From Paenibacillus spiritus (lineage in GTDB: Bacteria > Bacillota > Bacilli > Paenibacillales > Paenibacillaceae): DNA of 64,000 nt. The stretch lies in assembly GCF_008710135.1 (NCBI RefSeq), contig NZ_VYKK01000004.1, positions 372,001-436,000 on the forward strand, given 5' to 3'. Position 1 is the stretch's first letter. The number at the start of each line of letters is the position of its first letter. Made by a program: the position numbers and the translations under genes. This document shows positions 1 to 10,370 of this stretch, one piece after another. The notes below the pieces were generated by a model, which worked only from the letters and a program-made list of their open reading frames with translations, had not been told where the DNA came from and did not search any database.

Positions 1-720
1 GGTCTTGTACCCGACCCGCTCGCCGATCTCGCAGATCGGAAGCTGGGTTCCGACGAGCATCTCCTTGGCCCGCTGAATCCGCAGGCGGGAGACATATTCG
101 CTGAACGGCAGCCCGGTCCGCTCCTTGAACAGAACGCTGAAGTAGCTGACATTCAGATGCAGCCGGGCTGCAATCTCGGCCATCGTCAGCGGATCGGCAA
201 GCTGCTCTTCCACCAGCCGCATCGCCTCGCGCACCGGTTCGCCGACAGCGCTCCTGTCCGCCTCCAGCAGCTTCGGATCGACCAGATGGGTCAGCCGCTC
301 CAACCGCTCCTCCTCCGTCTCCCGTTCCAGCGCGGTCTGGACCACATCCAGCAGCTCGGCTTTATCCAGCGGCTTCAGCAGATAGTTCATCGCGCCAAGA
401 CGAAGCGCCTGCTGGGCGTATTCAAAATCGGCATAGCCGGAGACGACGACAATCATCGGACGCCGCTGAAGCTTCGAAGCAGCGGCCATGACATCCAGCC
501 CGCTGACTTCCGGCATCCGCACATCGGTGATAAGCAGATGGACGGGCTCCTGCCGGAGACATTCCAGGGCTTCCACTCCGTTGTTGGCGGTCATGATCCG
601 GTGCTGGCCGGCCGACCAGGCTTCCAGCGACAGCTTGATCCCCTGCCGCGTTCTAGGCTCGTCATCCACGATCAGTATGGTCTTGATCGGCTTGATGGTC
701 TTGACGGTACTTTTTATCAT
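1..720 (-). CDS. AraC-type response regulator (YesN-like), C-terminus cut by window edge
   Basis: This is the cytoplasmic response regulator that partners the kinase encoded just upstream. About 240 residues are visible. Residues 14-130 form a receiver domain, with acidic residues DDE at 19-21, the probable phospho-acceptor D66 (in LLITDVRMPE) and conserved K116. An AraC/XylS helix-turn-helix begins near residue 180 (MAEIAARLHLNVSYFS) and runs off the left edge before its second helix-turn-helix is complete. The ATG overlaps the kinase stop codon as ATGA, so translation is probably coupled. In this family such pairs usually control a nearby sugar uptake or degradation operon, but no target is visible here. 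Paralogues are numerous in Paenibacillus, so I give no gene symbol. Confidence 0.9.
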   Translation of the reverse strand, partial: MIKSTVKTIKPIKTILIVDDEPRTRQGIKLSLEAWSAGQHRIMTANNGVEALECLRQEPVHLLITDVRMPEVSGLDVMAAASKLQRRPMIVVVSGYADFEYAQQALRLGAMNYLLKPLDKAELLDVVQTALERETEEERLERLTHLVDPKLLEADRSAVGEPVREAMRLVEEQLADPLTMAEIAARLHLNVSYFSVLFKERTGLPFSEYVSRLRIQRAKEMLVGTQLPICEIGERVGYKT

Positions 721-2483
721 AGGTAGGCTCCTCCGTCATTGGGAATTTCAAACCAAACCTTCGTGCCCTTTCCGGGCGCGCTCTCCACCTGCAGTCCCGA
801 TTCCATTCCTTCCCGGGAAGAGCGTCCATAATACAGCTTCAAGCGCTGCTGGACGTTGACCAGCCCCACTCCCGTTCCTTTGGCGGCGTGCGCCGGACCG
901 CCGTTCAGGCTGTCCTGCAGAGCCCGCAGAGCCGGCTCATCCATACCGGAGCCGTTATCGGTCACCGTAATTCGCGTCCAGCCGCTGCATTCCGCCGCCT
1001 TGACCTCGATGGCAATTCTTCCACGGCCGATGCGTCCCTCCACCCCGTGCAGGATCGCATTCTCCACAATGGGCTGAATCATCAGCTTCGGCACCGGGAT
1101 CGAGCCCGTGTCCGTCTCCATGGCGATCTCCCACTCCAGGCGGTCGCCAAGCCGCATCTCCATAATCTGCATATACCGCTCGACATGCTCGCATTCCTCG
1201 CGCAGGGTCACCCACTCTTCCAGCCCGGCAGCCCCCGGCCGGCCGATGTTATACCGGAACAGCCGCGACATGGTAACCACGAATCCGGCAAGTTCTGTCT
1301 CCCCCCTGTCCTCCAGCGCCCAATTGAATGCCTCCAGCGTGTTGAACAGAAAATGGGGATTGATCTGCGCCTGAAGCGCCTTCAGTTCCGTACGGCTCTG
1401 AAGCAGTTCCTTCTCATAGACAACCCGGATCAGTTCGTCGATATGGGCCACCATGCTGTTGTAGGAATGGTTCAGCTCCCTCAGCTCCATCATCGACGTC
1501 TTGTCGGGATTGGGCGTCAGCTGTCCGAGCCGGGATTTGCGCATCGCGCGGATCAGCTTCATAATCGGGCGGGTAATCAGCGTGGATAAGAGAAAAGACA
1601 TAATCAGGAACAGCAGCGTTCCAATCGCCCCAGAGACGAACATCGCCGTTCTCAGCGCGGTAATTCCCTCCGTCGCATAGCGGACCGGTGTCAGAACAAT
1701 CAGGGTCCAGCGGGTCTTCTCCGAATACTGTCTGACAATGACCTGTTCCTCTCCCTCGTACTGGACCGTCTGCCCCGCGGCCAGAAGCTCCGAAAGATCG
1801 GCGCCCTGGCCCTTGCCGCCAAGCTGGACACCCTCGTCATTGGCCAGCAGAATCGTCTCTCTTCCCGCGGGCTGCGCCGGGTCGCTCAGCTGGAAGTAGC
1901 TGCGCTGCATCCGGGCCACGAGGTAGCCGCCGTTCGAGAACCAGCGGTCCAGCAGACTGATCCGCTTGACGGCAAGCAGGCTCTGATTGTCCTGGGGATC
2001 GACTCCGATCCAGACAACCCGGCCTTTGGCAAGGTTGGCTTGCCGGATGGCGCTCTGACTCATCCGCATCGTCAGGCTGCCGTCCCGGATCGGGAACATC
2101 AGCTGATAATCGGCGGTATAGAGCTCGAAGGAGCCGACGCCCGGAAGATAGGACTGGTAGGTCGAGAGAACCTGAAGCAGCGACTGGCGCTGATTAAAGG
2201 TTACCGGCTTGCCGTTCGCTTCATCCAGAAGGAGGTTCTGCACCGTGGACTGGTTGGAGGCCTGGGACATCAGGCTCTCAATTTGGCCGATCAGCGCATC
2301 CATTCGCCCGCTTGCCTGAACGGCGGTCTGCTGAATATGCCGCTCGGCGCTGTTCTTGAGCAGGGCGGACGCTTTCTCGTAGACCATGCTGCCCGCGACC
2401 GCGACCATAATAATCATGACGAAGACAAAGCCGATAAATATCTGGTTGCGCAGGGTATTATAGGGGCGAAGTCTTTGCAGCAT
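717..2483 (-). CDS. YesM-family sensor histidine kinase
   Basis: A membrane sensor kinase of 588 residues. A first membrane segment lies at about 15-35, followed by an extracellular sensing region of about 245 residues, a second membrane segment at about 281-302, and a HAMP linker. The cytoplasmic His_kinase domain carries the phospho-acceptor H377 in QINPHFLFN. The ATPase domain has the N box PIVENAILHG (471-480) and the G boxes DNGSGMD and GTGVGL. It phosphorylates the regulator encoded immediately downstream, with which it overlaps by four bases. The start ATG follows GAAGGA. A TTGACA about 70 bases upstream (2549-2554) could be a -35 box, but the matching -10 is poor. The signal sensed cannot be told from sequence; in the family it is often an oligosaccharide presented by a binding protein. 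Confidence 0.93.
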   Translation of the reverse strand: MLQRLRPYNTLRNQIFIGFVFVMIIMVAVAGSMVYEKASALLKNSAERHIQQTAVQASGRMDALIGQIESLMSQASNQSTVQNLLLDEANGKPVTFNQRQSLLQVLSTYQSYLPGVGSFELYTADYQLMFPIRDGSLTMRMSQSAIRQANLAKGRVVWIGVDPQDNQSLLAVKRISLLDRWFSNGGYLVARMQRSYFQLSDPAQPAGRETILLANDEGVQLGGKGQGADLSELLAAGQTVQYEGEEQVIVRQYSEKTRWTLIVLTPVRYATEGITALRTAMFVSGAIGTLLFLIMSFLLSTLITRPIMKLIRAMRKSRLGQLTPNPDKTSMMELRELNHSYNSMVAHIDELIRVVYEKELLQSRTELKALQAQINPHFLFNTLEAFNWALEDRGETELAGFVVTMSRLFRYNIGRPGAAGLEEWVTLREECEHVERYMQIMEMRLGDRLEWEIAMETDTGSIPVPKLMIQPIVENAILHGVEGRIGRGRIAIEVKAAECSGWTRITVTDNGSGMDEPALRALQDSLNGGPAHAAKGTGVGLVNVQQRLKLYYGRSSREGMESGLQVESAPGKGTKVWFEIPNDGGAYL

Positions 2484-2610
2484 AAGGGGTTTCCTTCTCT
2501 GTTCATGTATTCGTTTACACCTCTAATTTCGCCAATAATCGGGGGTATTGTCAAGGTTGAAAATCTTCCTGGACCGGACCGGAAAATATTCACCCCTTCC
2601 AAAATACGCC

Positions 2611-2643
2611 AAAAAGCCCTTTCCGAAAGCGCTCGGAAAGGGC
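2611..2643 (-). terminator. Rho-independent terminator after the small gene at 2692
   Basis: A perfect 11-base stem (2616-2626 with 2633-2643) around a six-base loop is followed on the minus strand by five T. It lies 49 bases beyond the stop codon of the small gene and separates that gene from the two-component system. Confidence 0.85.
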
Positions 2644-2691
2644 CTGGCTCGCTTCTGCAGAGTCCGTTGACGTTGGCCGGACCGGCCTCCT

Positions 2692-2856
2692 TCAGGGAAG
2701 AAACCGGACTCCGTACCGTCCGCGGCGGGAACGATAAATTTCGACAAGCCGCGGGTCCTGATAGCCATAGATCCAGCCGTCCTGCTCCAACCGTTTTGCC
2801 AGGCAGCCGGCTTGGAATTTGGTTCGGAACAGCTTGGCAAAATAAATCCAGTTCAT
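2692..2856 (-). CDS. Small basic protein of unknown function, 54 aa
   Basis: I do not recognise this protein. The ATG is preceded by AAGGAG with eight bases of spacing, and the frame ends just before a strong terminator, so it has the signals of a real single gene. The product is basic and rich in aromatic residues (MNWIYFAKLFRTKF at the N-terminus, many R and Y at the C-terminus). It has no cysteine pair, signal peptide or membrane helix. A TTG ten codons upstream would give a longer form, but the Shine-Dalgarno sequence favours the ATG. It sits between the pyrimidine operon and a two-component system. A role in nucleic acid binding would be only a guess from its charge. Confidence 0.6.
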   Translation of the reverse strand: MNWIYFAKLFRTKFQAGCLAKRLEQDGWIYGYQDPRLVEIYRSRRGRYGVRFLP

Positions 2857-2976
2857 CGGGAACGCTCCTTTATGCCATGAGTACAAGGCTTATGCACTTA
2901 TAGGGTTCCCGGCCCGGATTCCAAACTATGCGGCGGTCCGGCTGGAAGATCCCGCATATTCGGCTGGAACCGTCCA

Positions 2977-3618
2977 TTAGGCGCCGAAGCTCGAAGGGTC
3001 CTGTCTCCAGGAGCGGAGCAGCTCCACATCGCTCTGGGCAATCTTGCCCTGCGACAAGGCAACCCCGATCAAGGTGCCATAATCCGACAGACTGTGCAAG
3101 GGCAGATTCGCTTCGGCAAAAGCAGAGACGGCCCGGTCCAGCTGATAGCTGAAGATCGCAAGCACCGCAAGCGGCTCCGCTCCGGCATCCCGGACCGCTT
3201 CTGCGGCCTTGATCGAGCTCCCGCCGGTAGAGATCAGGTCCTCGATGACCACGACCTTCTGCCCCGGAGCCACGCGCCCTTCAATCTGATTCTGCTTGCC
3301 GTGTCCCTTCGCCTTGTCGCGGATATAGGCCATCGGCAGGTTCAGCTTGTCCGCCACCCAGGCGGCATGGGGAATGCCGGCCGTCGCCGTCCCGGCGATC
3401 ACTTCCGCTTCCGGATACTCGGAACGGACGTGTTCGGCGAATGCCTCTGCGATATAAGACCGAATCTCCGGATAGGAGAGTGTGAGGCGGTTGTCGCAGT
3501 AAATGGGCGATTTGATCCCGGACGTCCAGGTAAAAGGCTCCTGCGGCCGCAGCGCGACCGCTCCGATCTCCAGCAGGTAAGACGCGATCCGCTCGCGGCT
3601 TGTCAGCGATGTATTCAT
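2977..3618 (-). CDS. pyrE: Orotate phosphoribosyltransferase
   Basis: PyrE transfers phosphoribosyl from PRPP to orotate, giving orotidine monophosphate in the fifth step of pyrimidine synthesis. The 213-residue length is usual for the family. The PRPP-binding signature [14 protein letters not shown] is present near residues 124-137, with a substrate loop around [10 protein letters not shown] just before it and KSPIYCDNR near residue 36. It is the last gene of the pyr operon. Its ATG overlaps the pyrF stop codon by four bases (ATGA). I see no classical terminator directly after it: the 120 bases to the next gene hold only weak inverted repeats and a duplicated CGGCTGGAA. Confidence 0.97.
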   Translation of the reverse strand: MNTSLTSRERIASYLLEIGAVALRPQEPFTWTSGIKSPIYCDNRLTLSYPEIRSYIAEAFAEHVRSEYPEAEVIAGTATAGIPHAAWVADKLNLPMAYIRDKAKGHGKQNQIEGRVAPGQKVVVIEDLISTGGSSIKAAEAVRDAGAEPLAVLAIFSYQLDRAVSAFAEANLPLHSLSDYGTLIGVALSQGKIAQSDVELLRSWRQDPSSFGA

Positions 3619-4394
3619 GCTTGCACCATCTCCTCTATGATATTCAGCGCGGCCTGCCGGGGATCGGCGGCGGCGGTTATCGGTCTTCCCACGACGATGT
3701 AGTGGCTTCCGGAGGCAATCGCCTGCCCGGGCGTCATCGTCCGGGACTGATCGCCAAGCTCGGCGCCCGCAGGCCGGATTCCGGGCGTGACGCTCACGAA
3801 GCCGGGGCCGCAGGCCGCCGCGATCGCCTTCGATTCCTGCGGCGAGGCGACGACGCCGGAGAGCCCCGCTTCCTGCGCCAGCCTGGCGTAGCGCAGCACG
3901 GTATCCGCCACGCTGCCGTCGATTCCGATCTCGCCGTTCATAACGGCCTGATCGGTGCTGGTAAGCTGCGTGACGGCGATGATCAGCGGCTGGCGCAGGC
4001 TGCCGCTTGAGGCCAGGGCCGCCTCGGCGCCCTCGCGGGCGGCCTTCATCATCGCCGTTCCGCCGGCGGCGTGCACGTTGAACATATCGGCGCCGAGCGC
4101 CGTCAGGCTCGCCGCGCCGCCGCGGACCGTATTCGGTATGTCATGCATCTTCAGATCGACGAATACGGAGTAGCCGCGCGCCTTCAGCTCCCGGACAAAC
4201 TCCGGCCCGGCGGCGTAGAACAGCTGCATGCCCACCTTCATATAGCAGGGGATGCCGTCCAGCTTGTCCAGCAGCGCCCGCGCCGATTCCGCATCCGGAT
4301 AGTCAAGCGCAACCATCAGCCGGTTCGCCATTGCCGCCTGCCGCGTATTCAAGGACGACCTTGTTTGCTCCGCTTCACGGTTCATTTGTGTCAT
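3615..4394 (-). CDS. pyrF: Orotidine 5'-phosphate decarboxylase
   Basis: PyrF removes the carboxyl group of OMP to make UMP, the last step of the pathway. The substrate motif [11 protein letters not shown] is present, as is the catalytic Asp-Lys-Asp set in [13 protein letters not shown], followed by [12 protein letters not shown] chose the ATG preceded by AGGAG at seven bases, giving 259 residues. About 20 N-terminal residues ([14 protein letters not shown] and beyond) precede the conserved core and may be a lineage extension; an internal ATG before VALDYP could also be used. It lies between carB and pyrE, and overlaps pyrE. Confidence 0.96.
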   Translation of the reverse strand: MTQMNREAEQTRSSLNTRQAAMANRLMVALDYPDAESARALLDKLDGIPCYMKVGMQLFYAAGPEFVRELKARGYSVFVDLKMHDIPNTVRGGAASLTALGADMFNVHAAGGTAMMKAAREGAEAALASSGSLRQPLIIAVTQLTSTDQAVMNGEIGIDGSVADTVLRYARLAQEAGLSGVVASPQESKAIAAACGPGFVSVTPGIRPAGAELGDQSRTMTPGQAIASGSHYIVVGRPITAAADPRQAALNIIEEMVQA

Positions 4395-4482
4395 CACGAT
4401 TCTCCTAATCTTAAGGATGGATTCCGGTATCATCTCCGGCCGAACCCCGGGACGGCCAGTCCTCGCGGTTCCCGGTCGCAGC

Positions 4483-4515
4483 GGAACGGTCTGCGGACCT
4501 GCCGCAAACCGTTCC
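4483..4515 (-). repeat. Imperfect hairpin between carB and pyrF
   Basis: GGAACGGT and TGCGG are mirrored by CCGCA and ACCGTTCC, with one unpaired C/A position and a five-base loop. There is no T run on the minus strand, so it is unlikely to be a terminator. In the 175-base carB-pyrF gap it could be an RNA processing or stability element within the operon transcript. Confidence 0.55.
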
Positions 4516-4569
4516 TTTCATGCGCCCCTGCAAGCGGGCGGTATTCAATTGGCTGCGCTCCGGGCCGGC

Positions 4570-7500
4570 TCAGGCCTGGCCGGCGAAGGCCGGCATCGAC
4601 TGGGACGAGAAGTTGATCGTCTCCAGCATGCGCAGCAGCGCGGCGACGGTGTCGAGCGAAGTCATGCAGACCACGCCGTTCTCGACCGCTTCGCGGCGGA
4701 TGCGGAAGCCGTCGCGCTCCGGCGTCTTGCCCTTCGTCAGCGTATTGAAGACGAAGTTCGCCTGGCCGCCGCGGATCAGGTCCAGAATGTTCGGCTCGCC
4801 TTCGCCGAGCTTGTTGACGTTCATAACGTTCAGGCCCGCTTCCTCCAGCGCCGCCAGAGTGCCGCCGGTGGCGATGATTTTGTAGCCGAGCTTGTGGAAG
4901 CCCTTCATGAGGTCAACCGCTTCGGCCTTGTCTTTGTCGGCTACGGTGACAATGATGGCCCCGGTCGCCGGAATCTTCATCCCCGCGCCGATCAGTCCCT
5001 TGTACAGCGCCTTCGCGTACAGACGGTCGCGTCCCATCACCTCGCCGGTGGACTTCATCTCCGGCCCCAGCGTCGGCTCGACGCGGCGCAGCTTGGCGAA
5101 GGAGAACACCGGAACCTTGACGGAGACGTACTCGCTCTCCGGCCACATGCCTTCCTCATAGCCTTCGTCCTTCAGCTTCCCGCCCAGGATCACCTTGGTC
5201 GCCAGATGCGCCATCGGAATTCCCGTGACTTTGCTAAGGAACGGAACCGTACGCGAAGAGCGCGGATTGACCTCGATGACGTACACTTCATCCTTGTAGA
5301 TGACGAACTGGATGTTCACGAGTCCGATCGTTTTCAGTTCCTTCGAGATTTTGATCGTAATGTCGCAGATTTTGCGCTTCAATCCCTCGTCAAGATGCTG
5401 CGGCGGATATACGGCGATGGAGTCGCCCGAATGGACGCCCGCACGCTCGACGTGTTCCATAATTCCCGGAATGACTACCGTGTCGCCGTCGCAGATGGCG
5501 TCCACTTCCACTTCCTTGCCGAGCATGTAGCGGTCGATCAGAACGGGATGCTCCGGATTGATCTTCACCGCTTCCTTCATGTAGGCCAGCAGCTCCGTAT
5601 CGTTGTAGACGATCTCCATCGCCCGGCCGCCGAGCACGTACGACGGACGCACGAGCACCGGATAGCCGAGCGACTGGGCCGTGCCGACCGCTTCGTCCAC
5701 GTTCGTCACCGTGCTGCCTTTCGGCTGCGCAATGTCGAGTCGGGAGAGCAGAGCTTCGAATTTCTTGCGGTTCTCGGCTTCGTCGATGCTGGCAAGGCTC
5801 GTTCCGAGAATGTTCACCCCGGCTGCGCTGAGCGGCGCCGCAAGGTTGATGGCTGTCTGGCCGCCGAACTGGACGATAACGCCGATCGGCTGCTCCTGTT
5901 CGATTACGTTCATGACATCCTCGAAGAAGAGCGGTTCAAAGTACAGGCGGTCCGAGGTGTTGAAGTCGGTCGAGACCGTCTCCGGGTTGTTGTTGATAAT
6001 TACCGCTTCGTAACCGGCCTTCTGGATCGCCCAGACGGCATGGACCGTCGAGTAGTCGAACTCGATGCCCTGGCCGATCCGGATCGGGCCGGAACCGAGG
6101 ACAACCACCTTCTTCTTGTCGGACGGCGTCACTTCATTCTCGGTCTCGTAGGTCGAGTAGTAATACGGTGTGGTCGCTTCAAATTCGGCGGCGCAGGTAT
6201 CGACCATCTTGTAGACCGGCTTCAGTCCCTGGCGGAGACGCAGCTCCCGGATGTCGTTCTCCATGGTCATGCCGCTCTGGCCGCCTTCGGCGCGCAGCTC
6301 GGCGATCGCCCGGTCGGTGAAGCCGAGCCGCTTCGCCTGGTAGAGCGTCTCCGGCGTCAGCTCCGCTTCCTCGCGGATGCGGCTCTCGAAGCCGATGAGG
6401 CCTTCGATCTTGTCGAGGAACCACCAGTCGATGCTTGTAATGTCCTGCACCTCTTGCAGACCGTAACCCCGGCGGAAGGCTTCGGCAACCAGGAACAGCC
6501 GCTCGTCGTCCGCTTTGGCGAGACGCTCCTTCAGCACTTCGTCGCTCAAGCCGACGGCGTCTTTCAGATACAGGCGGTGCACGCCGATCTCAAGCGACCG
6601 GACCGCCTTGTGAATCGACTCTTCGAACGTGCGGCCGATGGCCATCACTTCGCCGGTCGCCTTCATCTGCGTGCCGAGCCTGCGGTTGGCCTGGGTGAAC
6701 TTGTCGAACGGCCAGCGCGGGATTTTGCTGACGATATAGTCGAGCGTCGGCTCGAAGCAGGCATACGTCTGCCCCGTAACCGGGTTCACAATCTCGTCGA
6801 GCGTATAGCCGAGCGCGATCTTGGCGGCCATCTTGGCGATCGGATAACCCGTTGCCTTGGAGGCCAGCGCCGACGAGCGGCTGACGCGCGGGTTCACTTC
6901 GATGACGTAGTATTGATAGCTCTGCGGATCAAGCGCGAACTGCACGTTGCAGCCGCCCTCGATGTTGAGCGCGCGGATAATCTTCAGGGAGGCGGAGCGC
7001 AGCATCTGATACTCGCGGTCCGACAGTGTCTGGCTTGGCGCTACGACGATGCTGTCGCCGGTATGTACGCCGACCGGATCGAAGTTCTCCATGTTGCAGA
7101 CCACGATGCAGTTATCGTTCGCATCGCGCATCACTTCGTACTCGACTTCCTTCATGCCGGCGATGCTCTTCTCGACGAGACACTGGCCGATGGGACTGTA
7201 GCGGATGCCCGCCTTCACCGTCTCCAGCAGTTCTTCTTCGGAGTGGCAGATGCCGCCGCCGGTGCCGCCGAGCGTGTAGGCCGGGCGAACAATGACCGGA
7301 TAGCCGATCTCTCCTGCAAAAGAGAGCGCCTCATCCACCGTCGTGATGATCGTGCTGTCCGGCACCGGCTGCTCCAGCTCGCGCATGAGCTCGCGGAACA
7401 GGTCGCGGTCTTCGGCCTTCTCGATGGAATGCAGCTGGGTGCCGAGCAGCTTCACGTTCTCCTGCTCCAGCACGCCCGCGCGCGCCAGCTCGACGGCCAT

Positions 7501-7791
7501 GTTGAGACCGGTCTGGCCGCCCAGGGTCGGGAGCAGTCCGTCCGGACGCTCCTGGCGGATAATCCCGGTCACGAAGTCGAGCGTGATCGGTTCAATATAG
7601 ACTTTGTCGGCCATGTTCGTGTCGGTCATGATGGTCGCCGGGTTGCTGTTGATCAGCACGACCTCGACGCCTTCTTCCTTCAGCGCCTGGCAGGCCTGGG
7701 TTCCGGCATAGTCGAATTCGGCGGCCTGGCCGATGACGATCGGACCGGAGCCGATGACAAGGATTTTCTTGAGCTTCTCGTTCTTAGGCAT
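4570..7791 (-). CDS. carB: Carbamoyl-phosphate synthase large subunit
   Basis: CarB makes carbamoyl phosphate from bicarbonate, ATP and ammonia delivered by CarA. At 1073 residues it is full length. Two homologous ATP-grasp halves are visible. The first begins [17 protein letters not shown] and the second, near residue 565, begins [18 protein letters not shown]. The C-terminal 130 residues form the regulatory MGS-like domain ([13 protein letters not shown] onward). The gene starts three bases after carA, whose end supplies its AAAGGAG ribosome site. In Bacillus the corresponding enzyme serves pyrimidine synthesis (pyrAB). Its place in this operon makes it the pyrimidine-controlled copy, although no arginine genes are in view to compare. 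Confidence 0.98.
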   Translation of the reverse strand: MPKNEKLKKILVIGSGPIVIGQAAEFDYAGTQACQALKEEGVEVVLINSNPATIMTDTNMADKVYIEPITLDFVTGIIRQERPDGLLPTLGGQTGLNMAVELARAGVLEQENVKLLGTQLHSIEKAEDRDLFRELMRELEQPVPDSTIITTVDEALSFAGEIGYPVIVRPAYTLGGTGGGICHSEEELLETVKAGIRYSPIGQCLVEKSIAGMKEVEYEVMRDANDNCIVVCNMENFDPVGVHTGDSIVVAPSQTLSDREYQMLRSASLKIIRALNIEGGCNVQFALDPQSYQYYVIEVNPRVSRSSALASKATGYPIAKMAAKIALGYTLDEIVNPVTGQTYACFEPTLDYIVSKIPRWPFDKFTQANRRLGTQMKATGEVMAIGRTFEESIHKAVRSLEIGVHRLYLKDAVGLSDEVLKERLAKADDERLFLVAEAFRRGYGLQEVQDITSIDWWFLDKIEGLIGFESRIREEAELTPETLYQAKRLGFTDRAIAELRAEGGQSGMTMENDIRELRLRQGLKPVYKMVDTCAAEFEATTPYYYSTYETENEVTPSDKKKVVVLGSGPIRIGQGIEFDYSTVHAVWAIQKAGYEAVIINNNPETVSTDFNTSDRLYFEPLFFEDVMNVIEQEQPIGVIVQFGGQTAINLAAPLSAAGVNILGTSLASIDEAENRKKFEALLSRLDIAQPKGSTVTNVDEAVGTAQSLGYPVLVRPSYVLGGRAMEIVYNDTELLAYMKEAVKINPEHPVLIDRYMLGKEVEVDAICDGDTVVIPGIMEHVERAGVHSGDSIAVYPPQHLDEGLKRKICDITIKISKELKTIGLVNIQFVIYKDEVYVIEVNPRSSRTVPFLSKVTGIPMAHLATKVILGGKLKDEGYEEGMWPESEYVSVKVPVFSFAKLRRVEPTLGPEMKSTGEVMGRDRLYAKALYKGLIGAGMKIPATGAIIVTVADKDKAEAVDLMKGFHKLGYKIIATGGTLAALEEAGLNVMNVNKLGEGEPNILDLIRGGQANFVFNTLTKGKTPERDGFRIRREAVENGVVCMTSLDTVAALLRMLETINFSSQSMPAFAGQA

Positions 7792-7794
7792 TCT

Positions 7795-8973
7795 CTAGTA
7801 TGCTCCTTTCACGGCTTCGAGCTGCTGCTTCGGTGCAGGCGCCGCAATGCGCGCATTGGCGGCAAGCTGGGCCTGGCGGGAGACCGCCGGGGTATTGCGC
7901 TTGTGTTCGGCAATCATATCCAGGAACCGGTCGAACAGATAACTGCTGTCATGCGGACCCGGAGCCGCTTCCGGATGGTACTGCACCGAGAAGGCGGGGT
8001 AGCGGCTATGCTTAAGACCTTCGATGGTCTTATCGTTGTTGTTGATATGGGTGACTTCCAGCTCAGTTCCCCGGACGGATTCCTCTGTCACGGTGTAGCC
8101 GTGGTTCTGGGAAGTGATGTAGCAGCGTCCGCTCTCCAGTTCCTTCACCGGATGGTTGCCGCCGCGGTGGCCGAATTTCAGCTTCTCCGTGTTGGCGCCG
8201 CACGCCAGCGCGAACAGCTGGTGGCCGAGGCAGATGCCGAAGATCGGATATTCGCCCAGCAGATCGGCGATGGTCTGCACCGCATACGGCACGTCCTTCG
8301 GGTCCCCGGGGCCGTTCGAGAGCTGAATGCCGTCCGGATTGATCCGGCGGATCTCTTCGGCGGTTACATTGTGGGGAACGACGATGACGTCGCAGCCGCG
8401 CTTGTTCAGCTCGCGCAGAATGCCCGTCTTGGCGCCGTAGTCGATCAGGACGATCTTCTCCTTCGTGCCAGGACTGCTGTATGCGCTCTGGGTTGACGTC
8501 CGGGCCACCTGGTTGCGCAGCTCTTCGATCGTAGTATCTTCCATCATCTCCATCAGCTCTTCCACACGCTTGTTGGAGGTGGTGAGGATGGCCTTCATCG
8601 TGCCGTAGTGGCGGATGATTCGGGTCAGCATCCGGGTGTCGATGTCGCTGATGCCCGGAATTCCGTATTCCTTCAGCAGATCGTCGACGCTGTACTCGGC
8701 CCGCCAGTTGCTGGGCACCGTCTCATGCCGGCGGACGACGAAGCCGTGCACGAACGGCCGCACGGATTCAAAATCATCGCGGGTAATGCCGTAGTTGCCG
8801 ATCAGCGGATACGTCATCGTAACGATCTGTCCGCAGTACGAAGGGTCCGACAATACCTCCTGGTAGCCTGTAATTCCTGTATTGAATACGACTTCCCCCG
8901 TCTTCTCGCCCTCCGCGCCGAACGCGGTGCCGGTGAACAGCGTTCCATCCTGCAGCAGCAATCTCGCCTGCAT
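7795..8973 (-). CDS. carA: Carbamoyl-phosphate synthase small (glutaminase) subunit
   Basis: CarA hydrolyses glutamine and passes ammonia to CarB. The N-terminal CPSase domain (RLLLQDGTLFTG) is followed by a class I glutamine amidotransferase domain. Its catalytic cysteine is in FGICLGHQ, and its catalytic His and Glu are in QYHPEAAPGP. I chose the ATG (MQARLLLQ) preceded by AAGGAG at eight bases; a GTG three codons upstream overlaps that site and is unlikely. This gives 392 residues, slightly longer than usual because of an Ala-rich tail. It lies 80 bases after pyrC and three before carB. Confidence 0.97.
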   Translation of the reverse strand: MQARLLLQDGTLFTGTAFGAEGEKTGEVVFNTGITGYQEVLSDPSYCGQIVTMTYPLIGNYGITRDDFESVRPFVHGFVVRRHETVPSNWRAEYSVDDLLKEYGIPGISDIDTRMLTRIIRHYGTMKAILTTSNKRVEELMEMMEDTTIEELRNQVARTSTQSAYSSPGTKEKIVLIDYGAKTGILRELNKRGCDVIVVPHNVTAEEIRRINPDGIQLSNGPGDPKDVPYAVQTIADLLGEYPIFGICLGHQLFALACGANTEKLKFGHRGGNHPVKELESGRCYITSQNHGYTVTEESVRGTELEVTHINNNDKTIEGLKHSRYPAFSVQYHPEAAPGPHDSSYLFDRFLDMIAEHKRNTPAVSRQAQLAANARIAAPAPKQQLEAVKGAY

Positions 8974-9053
8974 TCTCCCCACTCCTTCTAAGTTAACGTT
9001 AGTCTGCTTATTGATTCATGCCCTCCGGAGTGCGCTCGGATCTGCGGCCGCTT

Positions 9054-10370
9054 TTAGTCGGCGGACAGCCCGGCTTCGTCCTTCTTGCTCTCCATATCGC
9101 CTGCGCTCCATACCTGTCTGCCGTCCACCCAGGTTGCAACCGGCCAGCCCTTGAGCTTCCAGCCGGCGAACGGAGTGTTTCTGCCCTTGGTGGCAAAATC
9201 GTCCGGATTCACTTCGCGCTCCGTATCCAGGTCGATCAGGGTCAGGTCGGCGGGCGCCCCCGCCTTCAGCACCCCGGCGTTCAGTCCGAACACCCGGGCC
9301 GGGTCCTCCGTCATCCGCTTGACGAGCAGCGGCAGCTCCCATTGGCCTGTGGCCACGAAGGCCGTATAGAGCAGCGGGAACGCCGTCTCGAAGCCGACGA
9401 TGCCGAACGGCGAGAGCAGCATGCCCTTCGCCTTCTCTTCGGCGCTGTGCGGCGCGTGATCGGTGACGATCATGTCGATTGTCCCGTCGAGCAAAGCCTC
9501 GATGCAGGCTTCGACGTCGCGGCGGGAGCGGAGCGGCGGGTTCATTTTCCAGTTCGTATCGGGTCCCGGAATGTCCTCTTCGCTCAGCAGCAGATGGTGC
9601 GGGCAGACCTCGGCGGTCACCTTGACGCCAATCTGCTTGCCCAGCCGAATCAGCCGGATCGACTGCTCGGTGCTGACATGGCATACGTGATAGTGAACCC
9701 CGGTCGCCTCCGCGAGCAGAATGTCGCGGCCGACGTGGATCGCTTCCGATTCGTTCGGGATGCCCTTGAGGCCGTACTTCTCGGCAAAAGCTCCCTCGGC
9801 CACCGGCGCGCCTTCAACCAGCGTGTTGTCTTCGCAGTGCGCGATGACCGGCATATTCAGCGCCGCAGCCCGCTTCATCGCGTCTTTCATCATCTGCGCG
9901 CTCTGTACGCCGACGCCGTCGTCCGTGAATCCGATCGCTCCTGCTTCCTTGAGGGCGGCAAAATCGGTCAATTCCTCTCCGAGCTCGTTCTTCGTGATGG
10001 CGGCGTACGGCAGCACCTTCACCAGGCCGGCTTCCCGCGCCTTGCCAAGCACCAGGGAGACCACTTCGGGGCTGTCGGTAACCGGCTTCGTATTCGGCAT
10101 GCAGGCGATGGTCGTAAATCCGCCCTTGGCCGCCGAGCGGCTTCCCGTCTCGATCGTCTCCTTGTGCTCAAAGCCCGGCTCCCGCAGATGCACATGCATG
10201 TCGATCAGTCCGGGGATCAGCAGCTTGCCTTCCGCCTCGATCACTTCCTGTCCGGCGGCCTTCAGGCTGCCGGCCTCTGCGATTCCGGCGATGATCCCGT
10301 TCTTGATCTCCACATCCATCCGTTCGGGTTGCCCTTCGCTGTTCAGTACGCTCGCGTTAGTAATGATCAC
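9054..10370 (-). CDS. pyrC: Dihydroorotase
   Basis: PyrC cyclises carbamoyl-aspartate to dihydroorotate, step three of the pathway. At 438 residues it is a class I dihydroorotase of the amidohydrolase fold. The metal-binding HVHLREPG, the histidines in CPHHLLL and YHVCHVST, and the catalytic aspartate in TDHAPH are all visible. The start is GTG, with AAAGGAG eight bases before. The gene lies after an unusual 295-base gap from pyrB, whereas the other joints in this operon are much tighter. An AT-rich TATATAATA directly before its ribosome site could be an internal promoter. Confidence 0.97.
   Translation of the reverse strand: MIITNASVLNSEGQPERMDVEIKNGIIAGIAEAGSLKAAGQEVIEAEGKLLIPGLIDMHVHLREPGFEHKETIETGSRSAAKGGFTTIACMPNTKPVTDSPEVVSLVLGKAREAGLVKVLPYAAITKNELGEELTDFAALKEAGAIGFTDDGVGVQSAQMMKDAMKRAAALNMPVIAHCEDNTLVEGAPVAEGAFAEKYGLKGIPNESEAIHVGRDILLAEATGVHYHVCHVSTEQSIRLIRLGKQIGVKVTAEVCPHHLLLSEEDIPGPDTNWKMNPPLRSRRDVEACIEALLDGTIDMIVTDHAPHSAEEKAKGMLLSPFGIVGFETAFPLLYTAFVATGQWELPLLVKRMTEDPARVFGLNAGVLKAGAPADLTLIDLDTEREVNPDDFATKGRNTPFAGWKLKGWPVATWVDGRQVWSAGDMESKKDEAGLSAD

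Noticed and set aside
4417..8496. A 1359-codon open frame on the plus strand opposite carA and carB
   Set aside because: It mirrors two certain genes, has low-complexity His/Arg/Asp-rich translation and no family resemblance. GC-rich codon bias keeps the opposite strand open.
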